Positions 9,847 to 18,444 of a DNA stretch of 64,000 nt are shown here, piece after piece. The notes beneath the pieces are model-generated. The model saw only the letters and a program-made list of their open reading frames with translations. It ran no database searches and was not told the origin of the DNA. Position numbers and translations under genes: made by a program. Every line of letters starts with the position of its first letter. The stretch's first letter is position 1. This stretch comes from Phytoactinopolyspora limicola (GTDB taxonomy: Bacteria; Actinomycetota; Actinomycetes; Jiangellales; Jiangellaceae). Where the stretch lies: the NCBI RefSeq assembly GCF_011320225.1, contig NZ_JAAOEN010000002.1, positions 496,584-560,583 of the forward strand, in the 5' to 3' direction.

Positions 9847-12800
9847 TCACGGCCGGCCCACAACCAGGTGGTCGAGGTTGATCGCACCGCTATCGCCGGC
9901 GTCGTAGCCGAGTCGGACCGTGTGCGCCCCAGCGCTGAGACCGACGTCGAACTCCGCGTCGCCCCACTGACTCCAACTGCCCGTATGAGGCAGGGAGACC
10001 GTCCCGGCCGGTTGCCCGTCGATAGAGACGGTACGGGTGGCGGTGGAACCGGTGGCATTGGTGTAGCGGAACCGCAGCCGATGGGTGCCCGAGGTCTCGG
10101 CGTGGACGGCGAATTCCACGGCATCACCCGCCGACTCGAACTGGTCGACAAAGCCGGTGCCGGTATAGCCGCCGTGGTTGTTGTTGGTGCCGGTGTTGAT
10201 GTGTTCGGCGAATTCGGCTTCGTACGGTGCTTTGTGCACGCCGGACACAACGACGGTGCGGGTGCTGCCGCTCACGCCGAGCTTGACGTGGGTCAGCCCC
10301 TGCTCCGGGTCCCAGAACCAGCCATCGGGTGAATTCGCCAGGTCCGCCAGGCTGGACCGCTGGGTCACGGTGCTGCCGCCGACCGTGACCGACGCCGGCG
10401 CCGTGCTCGCCACCTGCAACGTTACCGGCTCACCGAGAGCTGGGACCGAGACGTCGACCTGCTGCCCGGCCCAGTTCTCGGTGACGTCGACGGTCCGGTG
10501 GGAACCCGCGGCGTCGTCGTAATAGTCGTACGACGACGACCCGGACGGGTAGATCCGGAACACCAGGTTCGTATGCGTGTCGACGTCGTTGCCGACACCA
10601 CTGCCCAGCTGATAGTCGTCGGCGAGGTCGAGTGGGATGATCGCGCCGGGCCGGGCGTACACCGGGATGGTGTCAAGACCCGCCCAGTACGTCTTGACAC
10701 CTGGCCCGGTGAACCGGCCGCCGTTCCAGACGTCGTACCACTCACCCTCGGGCACGTAGAACTCTTTGGTGTTCGTGCCGCCATCCGTGATGGGTGCGAC
10801 CAACAGTTGCTCGCCGAACATGTACTGCTCCTCCCAGTCGGCAGCGTCGGCGTCATGGGGGAAGGCGAAGCTCATCGCCCGCATCATCGGCGCACCGGTC
10901 TCCGCGCTACGCACCCCCTCGGTGTAGAGGTACGGCAGCAGATTCATCCGGACGTTCGCGAAGTGCCGGAAGGTCGGAATCACCGACGAGTTGCCGGTGC
11001 GGGCCTGCACGTTCCAGGGTGTGCGCGCCTCCGACGGGCTCGGGTCAGCCTTCTCCGAGTGGTACTGCATCACCGGCGAGAACGTGGCCTGCGCCGTGGA
11101 CCGCAAATACAGTTCAGCGCTGGGGAACGGTCCGGTGAATCCGGCGAGGTCCCACGCCCAGAACGGCACTCCGGACTGCCCAGCGCTCAGCCCGGCCCGG
11201 ATCGCCTCCTGGAAGGCACCGAACGTCGACGTCTGGTCGCCCGCCCAGAAGATCGAGGTCGACTGTGCTCCCGACGTACCGGCCCGGCTGAAGATGGTGC
11301 CGTCGTTGCCGGTCTTGGCCTGCACCTCGTCGTTGTACGCCTCCAGGTAGGAGTTCGGGTACGCGTTGTGCATCTCGGTGCCGTCCCGGCCGTCGGCGAA
11401 GGAGACGTCACGGCCGAAGACGAGTTCGCCGCCGTCGGTCTTGAACCCGTCGATGCCGATGTCGTCGAACAGGTAGGAGCGCTTGCTCATCCACCACTGG
11501 GTGGCGTCGGGGTCGGTGAAGTCCGGCACCAGGCTGTCGCCGAACCACTGTCCACTCGGCACTCGGTAGTCGCCGCCGTGGCCGCTGCCGACGACATACC
11601 CCTGGCTCTGTGCGTGACTCTTGTCGTTCAGGTGCTGCTGGGGAGCGGTGGGCGGGTTGACGTCGAAGTTCTCCTTCAACACGGGGATCTGCCACAGCAG
11701 CACCCGGATGCCCTGGTCATGTGCCTGCTCGACCATGGCCTTCGGATCCCGCCACGCAGTGCCGGAAGGGAAGGTGAGGTCGCTGTAGCTGAGATTGTCG
11801 CCACCGCCGACCGGGTTGTACGTGGCGCCGTGCCAGACGTAGAAGGTGGCCTCGTCGCTCCACTGTTCCAGCACCATCACCGAATGCGGGATGTCGTGCT
11901 GCTCCATGGCGGCCAGCTCGGCTTCGATCTCGTCCTGCGTGTTCCACTCGTTGGCCGAGGCCCACAGGCCAAAGCCCCACTTGGGCGGCAGCAACGGCCG
12001 GCCGGACACGTCGGTGTAGGCGTCGACGATCTCCTCGGGCGTTCCGGTGAAGACGTAGTAGTCGAGGGTCGCGTCCAGGCCGCCGCCGGTGTCCAGGGTG
12101 AACCCGGCCATGTCGCTGAGGTGGGTGCCGATGTTGAAGATCGAGTAGCGGGTGCTCGGGATGTACACGCCGTATCCGGCCGAGTTCAGGAAGAACGGCT
12201 TCGACAGGTAGGTGCGGCTGGTGCTGCCTTGGTCCAGATACTGGTTGTAGACGTAGTTGTGCACGTCGTGGCCACGCTGATCCAGCCGGTCATAACGTTC
12301 GCCGAAGCCCTCGAACCGCTCACCGGCCGGGGTGAGGTAGTGATCCTCGATCCGGGTCACGGTGGTGGCGCCATCGCTGGCCCAGCCGATGTTGTGGAAG
12401 ACGTTGGGGTCGTAGTGGCGGGTGATAAGGGTGGACCCGTCACCCTCGTACACGGAGAGCCGGAACGGCTGCTTCTGGATGGCCAGCACGAGGTCGCTGG
12501 TGGCCAGGCGCAGCTCGTCGCTGGTGTCGATCACGGTGTAGGCGCTGCTTCCGGAGATGCCCAGCCCTTGCCCCGTTGGGGCCACCTGGGCCCGGAAGCT
12601 GTCTGAGCTGGGGAAGGCGAAGCGGATCTTCGGGGTGAAGTCTCCTGCGCTGTCGCCGGTAATGACGTCCACCGAGGTGCCGTTATCGGTCACGGCGACG
12701 ACGTCGGTGACGTTGCTCCACGACGTGACGGTGAACGAGAACGGGCCGGTGTTCTTCTGATTGCCGCCGTTCACGTCGGCGTGCACGGTGTAGGAGATCT

Positions 12801-13179
12801 GGTCGCCACGGTCGAAGCTGCCCAGGTCGACCTGCCAGTAGCTGTTGTTGCCGCTGTTGTACTCCCAGCTCGCGCCGACGGGAGTCTGGTCGATGCCATT
12901 CTTCGTCCACGTCACCCACACTGACTGACCCGATTCGACCGGCCAGGTGGTGGCGTTGACGACGACGTTGTCGCCAGCCATCGGATCACGCGGCGCCCGC
13001 TCGGTGGATTCGGTGGAGTACAGCTCGTCGATGCCGTGGGGATCGTGGTGGATCCCGTCCAGCGCTTGGGCCGTCGTCGTCGGGACGATCATCGCCAGCG
13101 GTAAGAGCAAGGCTGACATCAGGATCGTCCGGATCGGGCGGCGGTGGGTTCGGGCAGATCGTCGTGGCGATGCGGACAT
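9847..13179 (-). CDS. ctsY: Secreted GH31 3-alpha-isomaltosyltransferase-like enzyme with CBM35
   Basis: A 1110-residue exported GH31 enzyme. After a signal peptide (cleavage near residue 39) the mature start DGIHHDPHGIDELY and the TERAPRDPMAGD, TTWPVESGQ and VWVTWTKNG segments match, from memory, the isomaltosyltransferase (CtsY) of Bacillus globisporus, which opens IDGVYHAPYGIDDLY and is also about 1090 residues. The barrel carries VMVLEQWSDE, the likely nucleophile D582 in GFKTDGGE and the likely acid/base D648 in FWAGDQ. The C-terminus is a CBM35 (YEAEFAEH, GYTGTGFVDQFE, INLDHLVV). In the known pathway this enzyme moves isomaltosyl units to form cyclic alternating alpha-1,3/1,6 tetrasaccharide. 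It is the first gene of the pair. Family assignment is firm, exact product inferred. Confidence 0.87.
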   Translation of the reverse strand: MSASPRRSARTHRRPIRTILMSALLLPLAMIVPTTTAQALDGIHHDPHGIDELYSTESTERAPRDPMAGDNVVVNATTWPVESGQSVWVTWTKNGIDQTPVGASWEYNSGNNSYWQVDLGSFDRGDQISYTVHADVNGGNQKNTGPFSFTVTSWSNVTDVVAVTDNGTSVDVITGDSAGDFTPKIRFAFPSSDSFRAQVAPTGQGLGISGSSAYTVIDTSDELRLATSDLVLAIQKQPFRLSVYEGDGSTLITRHYDPNVFHNIGWASDGATTVTRIEDHYLTPAGERFEGFGERYDRLDQRGHDVHNYVYNQYLDQGSTSRTYLSKPFFLNSAGYGVYIPSTRYSIFNIGTHLSDMAGFTLDTGGGLDATLDYYVFTGTPEEIVDAYTDVSGRPLLPPKWGFGLWASANEWNTQDEIEAELAAMEQHDIPHSVMVLEQWSDEATFYVWHGATYNPVGGGDNLSYSDLTFPSGTAWRDPKAMVEQAHDQGIRVLLWQIPVLKENFDVNPPTAPQQHLNDKSHAQSQGYVVGSGHGGDYRVPSGQWFGDSLVPDFTDPDATQWWMSKRSYLFDDIGIDGFKTDGGELVFGRDVSFADGRDGTEMHNAYPNSYLEAYNDEVQAKTGNDGTIFSRAGTSGAQSTSIFWAGDQTSTFGAFQEAIRAGLSAGQSGVPFWAWDLAGFTGPFPSAELYLRSTAQATFSPVMQYHSEKADPSPSEARTPWNVQARTGNSSVIPTFRHFANVRMNLLPYLYTEGVRSAETGAPMMRAMSFAFPHDADAADWEEQYMFGEQLLVAPITDGGTNTKEFYVPEGEWYDVWNGGRFTGPGVKTYWAGLDTIPVYARPGAIIPLDLADDYQLGSGVGNDVDTHTNLVFRIYPSGSSSYDYYDDAAGSHRTVDVTENWAGQQVDVSVPALGEPVTLQVASTAPASVTVGGSTVTQRSSLADLANSPDGWFWDPEQGLTHVKLGVSGSTRTVVVSGVHKAPYEAEFAEHINTGTNNNHGGYTGTGFVDQFESAGDAVEFAVHAETSGTHRLRFRYTNATGSTATRTVSIDGQPAGTVSLPHTGSWSQWGDAEFDVGLSAGAHTVRLGYDAGDSGAINLDHLVVGRP

Positions 13180-13194
13180 CCGACCCCCTATTTG

Positions 13195-13228
13195 GGACTA
13201 AATTTAGAGATAAATTAACGGAGGAGAG
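13195..13228 (-). promoter_or_regulatory. AT-rich leader of the GH31 operon
   Basis: In an otherwise GC-rich region, 13195-13220 is strikingly AT-rich and contains TAAATTTA and TTTAGAGATAAA dyads, directly before a GGGGG stretch that serves as the ribosome site for the gene starting at 13179. This is a likely promoter and operator for the two GH31 genes; no regulator gene is adjacent. Confidence 0.4.
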
Positions 13229-13292
13229 ATGTGCCGTCAATGGTCCGCGGCGATCCCTCGACATAACCCCGGAGCCGACTTATGCCCTCCTT

Positions 13293-13350
13293 CCCATGAT
13301 CATGAACACTTTGCCGTGCGATCGCACGGCAAAGTGTTCATGATCATGGG
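13293..13350. repeat. Palindromic repeat, subtype B (copy 1)
   Basis: Perfect 58-base loopless palindrome centred on GCGATCGC. The arms read CCCATGATCATGAACAC then TTTGCCGTGC. It lies between the GH31 operon promoter and the 3' end of the SIS gene. Subtype B copies also occur at 14651 and 16206. Confidence 0.9.
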
Positions 13351-13380
13351 GACAAAGGAATGGGGTGCGACCCCGACCGC

Positions 13381-14394
13381 TCAGGCGGGGCGGCCCAGGC
13401 CGAGGGCAAGGTAGGCGGCGGCATACCGACCGATGGCCAGCAGGGTGACGAACCGGCCGATTTCGGGTCCATCGGCGACCCGGACCGGATGGATCCGCAC
13501 CGACGACGCCTCAGCCGTCTCTTGCAGCCGCCGTCGCGCCGCGTCGATCATCGGCGATGTCGCGCCGTCGTCGAGGATAAGCAGCGCGGGACCCAGCGGT
13601 GCCGGGCCGTCCTCGAACGGATCGGCGAAAACATCCACCTCGGGGGCATCCGCCAACAAGGGCACCAGTTGGGCGTCATCTCCGGCCACCGCGGGGCGTC
13701 CGCTGGCCCGGCGCAGGTTCTCGGCCAGCCGCCGCGCCGCCCGGGCGGCGAGCACCGAACCACCCCAAACCAGCGGCGTGCTGTCGGCGAGGACCAGGGC
13801 CAATTCCTTAGCGGGGTTCTCGTCCGCGCTCACCGATGGTGCGCAGTTCTCCGCGACCTCGTCGAGCAGTTCGGCAACTGGCTCGGCGTCGACCTCCGGG
13901 CCCAGCCCCAGTCGGTGCAGCGCCGCCAACACCGGCACCGCGAGTGCTGTCGGCTCGGAACTGCCGGCCGGCAGGAAGACGGTTCCGCGGCCAGCCGAGA
14001 TCTCGTGCAGGTTGGACCCCGCCGGGGCAGCGACCAACAAGGCGCAACCACGGCGTCGCGCCTCGTGCACCGCTGACAGCTCGTCGGATCCCGCGTCGTC
14101 CGCACAGACGACCACGACGAGGTCGAGCGGGCCGGCCCATCCCGGTAGCCCTGGATGTGGCCAGGCGACGAACGGCACCGGACAGACCGGCTCGAGGACG
14201 GCTCGGAACAGCCGGCCGTCTGGACCCCCGGCGACGACGGCCCGTGGCCGGTCGCTCGGCTCCAGCCCAGCCAGCGCATCGGCCGCGGCGGTGTTCGCGC
14301 GGCGAACCTGCGCACCCCAACCGGCCAGCTCCCGGAGAACGTCGTCGATGCTGGCCAGGGCTGCCGGATCGTCGAGCGAGGAGTCGAAGAACAT
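13381..14394 (-). CDS. TobH-like SIS-domain protein (putative phosphosugar isomerase)
   Basis: A 337-residue protein that corresponds in position to the M. tuberculosis Rv3256c/TobH-type protein found between manA and manB. It has an N-terminal sugar-isomerase-like half (RAVVAGGPDGRLFRAVLEP, DLVVVVCADDAGSDELSAVHEARRRG) and a second SIS-like half (TPLVWGGSVLAARAARRLAENL). Members are sometimes annotated as bifunctional glucose/mannose-6-phosphate isomerase, but catalytic competence is uncertain here. ATG 14394 is preceded by GAAGG at good spacing; the frame remains open upstream across the Trm112 gene but is not protein-like there. It is probably co-transcribed with trm112-like and manB. Confidence 0.75.
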   Translation of the reverse strand: MFFDSSLDDPAALASIDDVLRELAGWGAQVRRANTAAADALAGLEPSDRPRAVVAGGPDGRLFRAVLEPVCPVPFVAWPHPGLPGWAGPLDLVVVVCADDAGSDELSAVHEARRRGCALLVAAPAGSNLHEISAGRGTVFLPAGSSEPTALAVPVLAALHRLGLGPEVDAEPVAELLDEVAENCAPSVSADENPAKELALVLADSTPLVWGGSVLAARAARRLAENLRRASGRPAVAGDDAQLVPLLADAPEVDVFADPFEDGPAPLGPALLILDDGATSPMIDAARRRLQETAEASSVRIHPVRVADGPEIGRFVTLLAIGRYAAAYLALGLGRPA

Positions 14395-14437
14395 GCTCAC
14401 ACCTTCAGAGGTTCGCGCGGTGGGGACAGCCGCGATG

Positions 14438-14635
14438 TTACGGATCGGTCGGCGTCCGGGCCTCGTCCACCAGCAGCACGGGGACGCCGTCGCGCACCGG
14501 GTACACCCGGGCGCAGCCAGTACAGGCCAGCTCGACGGAGGTGGCGGGTGCGCCGTCGTCAGCGGGTCCGACATCGAGTCGGCCGTGACACGCCGGGCAG
14601 ACGATCACGTCAGCCAGCAATGGATCGAGCTTCAT
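14438..14635 (-). CDS. Trm112 family zinc-ribbon-like small protein
   Basis: A 65-residue protein with a CPAC...CTGC pair of Cys knuckles (residues about 14-17 and 39-42) and a VYPVRDGVPVLLVDEAR tail, which is the Trm112/UPF0434 pattern. In eukaryotes Trm112 is a methyltransferase partner; the bacterial role is not established. ATG 14635 has AAGGAG five bases upstream, so it is preferred over the GTG directly before it. In actinobacteria this small gene typically sits beside manB and the TobH-like gene, as here. Confidence 0.85.
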   Translation of the reverse strand: MKLDPLLADVIVCPACHGRLDVGPADDGAPATSVELACTGCARVYPVRDGVPVLLVDEARTPTDP

Positions 14636-14650
14636 CACCTCTCCTTCCGC

Positions 14651-14700
14651 TGATCATGAACACTTTGCCGGGCTATAGCCCGGCAAAGTGTTCATGATCA
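14651..14700. repeat. Palindromic repeat, subtype B (copy 2)
   Basis: Perfect 50-base loopless palindrome with TGATCATGAACACTTTGCCG arms and centre GGCTATAGCC. It separates manB from the Trm112 gene within one operon and contains the manB stop codon (14698-14700). A complete hairpin here could attenuate or stabilise the transcript between manB and the downstream genes. Confidence 0.9.
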
Positions 14701-16140
14701 TGGGGTGGTCTCGGGGTTTCGGATCACGTCGAGGACATCGTCGCGCACCCGCTCCATGGTGGCTTCGTCGGCACCCTCCACGTTCAACCGCAGCAGCGGC
14801 TCGGTGTTGGACGGCCGGACGTTGAACCACCACATAGGGCTCCCAGTGTGCTCCACCGTTAGCCCGTCGAGGTGGTCGATTCCCACATCGGAGCGACCCT
14901 CGAACATAGCCTGCACCGCGGCGAGCGTGGCCGACGTGTCATCAACCCGGCTGTTGATCTCCCCGGACGCGGCGTAGCGAGTGTAAGGGACGAGCATGGC
15001 TGATAGTGGTTCGCCGACCGTCCCCAGCGCCGCCAGCGTGTGCAGAGCGGCGAGCATCCCGGAATCGGCCCGCCAGAAGTCACGGAAGTAGAAGTGCGCC
15101 GAGTGCTCACCGCCGAACACCGCACCCGTCTCGGCCATCTGCTGTTTGATCAGCGAGTGCCCGACCGGGGTGCGCACCGGCACGCCACCGTGTTCGACGA
15201 CGATCTCCGGGACCGCGCGGGAGGTGATGAGGTTGTGTACCACCACCGAGCCAGGCGCTCGCCGCAGTTCCCGCACCGCGATCAGACCGGTCAGCGCCGA
15301 CGGGGAGACTGTTTCGCCTTGCTCGTCGACCACGAAGCACCGGTCGGCATCGCCATCGAAGGCCAACCCCAGGTCGGCGCCCCGGGCCACCACTTCCCGC
15401 TGCAGGTCGACCATGTTGGCCGGCTCGATCGGATTGGCCTCGTGATGCGGGAAGGTGCCGTCGAGCTCGAAGTACATCGGAATCACCGTGAGGCCGGGCA
15501 GGTCGAGCACGGCAGGCACGGTGTGTCCGGCCATGCCGTTGCCGGCGTCCACCACCACCGTCAGCGGACGGATGTCGCTGAGGTCGACGAGCTGGTGGAG
15601 GTACTCGGCGTAGCCGGCCAGCACGTCACGGCGCTCCACCCGTCCTGGCACCACGGCGTCGCTGTGCAGACTGCGATCGGCCATGCTGGGCAGCTGCGAC
15701 ACCCAGCTGTCGCGCCGGTTCGCGGTGTCGGACAGCTCCCGTTCGGCGTGCGCCCTGATCTCGGCCAGACCGGTGTCGCGGCCCACTGGGACCGCACCGG
15801 ACCGGCAGAATTTGATGCCGTTGTACTCGGCGGGATTGTGGCTTGCGGTGAACATGGCGCCGGGCAGGTCCAACGAACCGCTGGCGTAGTAGAGCTGATC
15901 GGTAGAGGCCAGACCGATGTTGACGACGTCGACACCACGCGCCGTGACGCCGCCGGCGAACGCGGCCACGAGGGCGGGCGACGTCGGCCGCATATCGTGA
16001 CCGACGACGATGGCCGGCGCTTCACCGGCGAGCACGTCGGCGGCGGCTGTGCCGAAGCACCGCGCCACGTCGACGTCCCACTGGTCAGGCACCACTCCAC
16101 GCACGTCATACGCCTTGACGATCGCTCCGAGGTCACGCAC
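14698..16140 (-). CDS. manB: Phosphomannomutase/phosphoglucomutase
   Basis: Interconverts mannose-6-phosphate and mannose-1-phosphate (and possibly the glucose equivalents), between ManA and GDP-mannose synthesis. The 480-residue protein has all four alpha-D-phosphohexomutase parts: the active-site serine loop MFTASHNPAEYNG near residues 97-109, the metal-binding DGDADR loop near 258-263, a sugar-binding GGEHSAH motif and the phosphate-binding RPSNTEPLLRLNVE motif near 450. It heads the run manB, trm112-like, SIS protein, all on the minus strand. Its 3' end runs into the palindrome at 14651. Confidence 0.95.
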   Translation of the reverse strand: MRDLGAIVKAYDVRGVVPDQWDVDVARCFGTAAADVLAGEAPAIVVGHDMRPTSPALVAAFAGGVTARGVDVVNIGLASTDQLYYASGSLDLPGAMFTASHNPAEYNGIKFCRSGAVPVGRDTGLAEIRAHAERELSDTANRRDSWVSQLPSMADRSLHSDAVVPGRVERRDVLAGYAEYLHQLVDLSDIRPLTVVVDAGNGMAGHTVPAVLDLPGLTVIPMYFELDGTFPHHEANPIEPANMVDLQREVVARGADLGLAFDGDADRCFVVDEQGETVSPSALTGLIAVRELRRAPGSVVVHNLITSRAVPEIVVEHGGVPVRTPVGHSLIKQQMAETGAVFGGEHSAHFYFRDFWRADSGMLAALHTLAALGTVGEPLSAMLVPYTRYAASGEINSRVDDTSATLAAVQAMFEGRSDVGIDHLDGLTVEHTGSPMWWFNVRPSNTEPLLRLNVEGADEATMERVRDDVLDVIRNPETTP

Positions 16141-16205
16141 GCGACGACCCTATCGCGCTCCGTGTCGGCCCGACCGCCAGCCGCCCCTCTCCTCCCCCGT
16201 GTCCT

Positions 16206-16259
16206 CATGATCATGAACACTTTGCCGTGTTATGACACGGTAAAGTGTTCATGATCATG
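16206..16259. repeat. Palindromic repeat, subtype B (copy 3)
   Basis: A 54-base near-perfect inverted repeat with CATGATCATGAACACTTTGC arms around TTATGA; one arm base differs (T for C). It lies between the MarR gene stop and the manB start on the same strand, so it could terminate marR transcription before manB. Confidence 0.88.
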
Positions 16260-16274
16260 GGGCGCAGGGGCGGG

Positions 16275-16730
16275 TCAATCGGCAATGCGCCGCAGGAACT
16301 CGGCGAACCGCGCCAACTCCGCCGTTCCCAAACTGTCGATCAGGTACTCGCGGACACCCCGCTCATGGGTGTCCACAGCCTCGTCCAGGCGCTCCTGACC
16401 GGCGTCGGCCAGCGCGGCGTAAGTGCCACGCCCATCCTTTTCCGCCGGGATCCGGCACACCAGCCCTGCCTCGATCATCCGGTCGACCAGACGGGTGAGC
16501 CCACTCGGTGACAGCATGACCATGTCGGCGAGCTGCGACATCCGCAACCGGCACCCATCGGCCTCGGCCAGCCGGGCCAAGACTTCATACCAGGCCAGGG
16601 GCAGCCGATGCAGTTCCATCAGGTCTGCCTCGAGGTGCCGAGCCACGCTGGCATGGGCGCGGTCGAACGCGCGCCAGACCGCCCGCTGTTCGGCGGTGAG
16701 GCGCTCGTCGGAACCGGACGTGATGTTCAT
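16275..16730 (-). CDS. MarR-family transcriptional regulator
   Basis: A 151-residue winged-helix regulator. The recognition segment LRMSQLADMVMLSPSGLTRLVDRMIEAGLV (residues about 60-90) and the wing with EKDGRGTYAALADAG are characteristic. The N- and C-terminal helices would form the dimer interface. It binds DNA in the cytoplasm and usually responds to small phenolic ligands; the ligand and targets are not visible from context. It lies upstream of manB in the same direction but is separated from it by a palindrome. Confidence 0.9.
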   Translation of the reverse strand: MNITSGSDERLTAEQRAVWRAFDRAHASVARHLEADLMELHRLPLAWYEVLARLAEADGCRLRMSQLADMVMLSPSGLTRLVDRMIEAGLVCRIPAEKDGRGTYAALADAGQERLDEAVDTHERGVREYLIDSLGTAELARFAEFLRRIAD

Positions 16731-17031
16731 CGCTCCATGATCATATGACTGATGATTTCAAGATCAATACGGCACTCCTACTGCGAGAACGGCTGACCGC
16801 ATCAGGTACCCTGCGATCCCATTGGCCGCGCCCGGGACCCGGCCGACACCGGCGTCCAGATGCGACGAACGATGGAATCGCAGGCGCATGATCACGGGTA
16901 CCCAGAGGCGGCCCGACCATGTCGGCGAACTCGTCGCCGCCGTCACGATCATCGATCCACGGGTCCGCCCCTGGCCCCGGCAGAAATCCGGCGACGATCA
17001 CCGCGCCATGGCCGGGGGCCGAAAGACCAGC
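16731..17031. other. Intergenic region between lysA and marR
   Basis: About 300 bases with no convincing gene. The part next to the MarR start (16735-16770) is AT-rich with GATCATATGA and TGATGATTTC segments, and probably holds the marR promoter and an autoregulatory site. Further left, CCTGCGAT near 16811 and its complement ATCGCAGG near 16877 form loose inverted arms. Short open frames across the region are Arg/Pro-rich and unlike proteins. Confidence 0.5.
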
Positions 17032-18444
17032 TCAGGTGATATCGAGGGCGAGCAGATCGTCTTCCGTCTCGCGCCGCACGATCACCCGGGCGGCACCGTC
17101 CCGGACCGCTACCACCGGCGGGCGCGGCACGTGATTGTAGGTACTCGCCATACTTCGGCAATACGCGCCCGTACCGGGCACCGCGATCAGGTCACCGGGT
17201 TCGACGTCGGCGGGAAGGAACTCGTCCTTGACGACGACGTCGCCACTCTCGCAGTGTTTGCCGACGACGCGCGCCAGCACCGGCTCGGCGTCTGAGCGAC
17301 GAGACGCCAGCGTGCAGGAGTAGTCGGCGTCGTACAGAGCGGTCCGGATGTTGTCGCTCATCCCGCCGTCCACCGAGACGTACCGGCGCACGGCCCCACC
17401 GTCGAGTTCCACAGCCTTAACCGTGCCGACCTCGTACAGCGTGAACGTGCTAGGTCCCGCGATCGCCCGGCCTGGCTCGATGCTGAGCCGCGGCGCAGAC
17501 AGGCCGTGCGCGGCGCACTCATGGCTGACGATCGCCGCCATCCCGGCCGCCAGTTCCTCCGGCGGCTGGGGGTCGTCCTGGCTGGTGTACGCGATACCGA
17601 AACCACCGCCGAGGTCCAGTTCGGGCAGTTCGACGCCGTGTTCGTCGCGGATCTCGGCCTGCAACGCCAACACCCGGCGGGCAGCTACCTCGAATCCGGA
17701 GGTGTCGTAGATCTGCGACCCGATATGCGAGTGCAGCCCGATCAACTCCAGCGACGGCTCCGCGAGGATCCGCCGAACGGCCTGGGCGGCTGCTCCACCC
17801 GCGATGGAGAAACCGAACTTCTGATCCTCGTGGGCGGTGGCGATGTACTCGTGGGTGTGGGCCTCGACCCCCACCGTCGTGCGGATCATGATCCGGGCCC
17901 GCACGCCGCGCTCGGCGGCCAGCGCTGCCAGCCGGCTGATCTCGTCGAACGAGTCGACGACGATCCGGCCGACGCCGGCGTCCAGGGCCCGGGAGAGTTC
18001 GGCGGCGGACTTGTTGTTGCCGTGTAGCCCGATACGTTCGGCGGGGAAGCCGGCCCGCAGCGCGGTGGCCAGCTCACCGCCCGAGCACACGTCTAGGCCC
18101 AGCCCTTCGTCGGCCACCCAGCGGGCCACCTCCGTGCAGAGGAACGCTTTACCGGCGTAGTACACGTCGGCGCCACCGAACGCGCCGTCGAAGGCGTCGC
18201 GAAACGCCCGGGCCCGAGACCGGAAGTCGATCTCGTCGACGACGTACACCGGGGTGCCGAACTGCTGGGCGAGCGCGGCGACATCCACACCTGCCACCCG
18301 AAGGACGCCGTCATCACCACGGGTGACCGTGGCCGGCCACAGGATCGGTACGAGGGCGTTGACGTCCTCGGGTACGTGCAGCCACGGCGGCCGGCGACGA
18401 TGTCCGGCCCCGGCGTGCAGCGCGCCGGCCTCGTGGGTGTACAT
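17032..18444 (-). CDS. lysA: Diaminopimelate decarboxylase
   Basis: PLP-dependent decarboxylation of meso-diaminopimelate to lysine. The 470-residue protein has the PLP lysine in DVYYAGKAFLCTE, the HSHIGSQI motif, the glycine-rich LDLGGGFGIAY, SIEPGRAIAGPS and the C-terminal GTGAYCRSMASTYN, all typical of LysA. ATG 18444 overlaps the argS stop by one base (TGATG), implying coupling; the N-terminal HEAGALHAG opening is also usual for actinobacterial LysA. The argS-lysA pair is a common actinobacterial operon, which in many relatives continues with homoserine genes that are absent here. Confidence 0.95.
   Translation of the reverse strand: MYTHEAGALHAGAGHRRRPPWLHVPEDVNALVPILWPATVTRGDDGVLRVAGVDVAALAQQFGTPVYVVDEIDFRSRARAFRDAFDGAFGGADVYYAGKAFLCTEVARWVADEGLGLDVCSGGELATALRAGFPAERIGLHGNNKSAAELSRALDAGVGRIVVDSFDEISRLAALAAERGVRARIMIRTTVGVEAHTHEYIATAHEDQKFGFSIAGGAAAQAVRRILAEPSLELIGLHSHIGSQIYDTSGFEVAARRVLALQAEIRDEHGVELPELDLGGGFGIAYTSQDDPQPPEELAAGMAAIVSHECAAHGLSAPRLSIEPGRAIAGPSTFTLYEVGTVKAVELDGGAVRRYVSVDGGMSDNIRTALYDADYSCTLASRRSDAEPVLARVVGKHCESGDVVVKDEFLPADVEPGDLIAVPGTGAYCRSMASTYNHVPRPPVVAVRDGAARVIVRRETEDDLLALDIT

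Noticed and set aside
8117-12606. Very long open frames antisense to the two GH31 genes (about 600 and 700 codons)
   Set aside because: They mirror the codon bias of the GH31 genes in high-GC DNA, contain no recognisable domain and are Arg/Gly/His-rich; the GH31 proteins on the other strand are clear.
16741-17001. An 86-codon frame in the lysA-marR gap
   Set aside because: No ribosome site, no family resemblance, and it spans the likely marR promoter.
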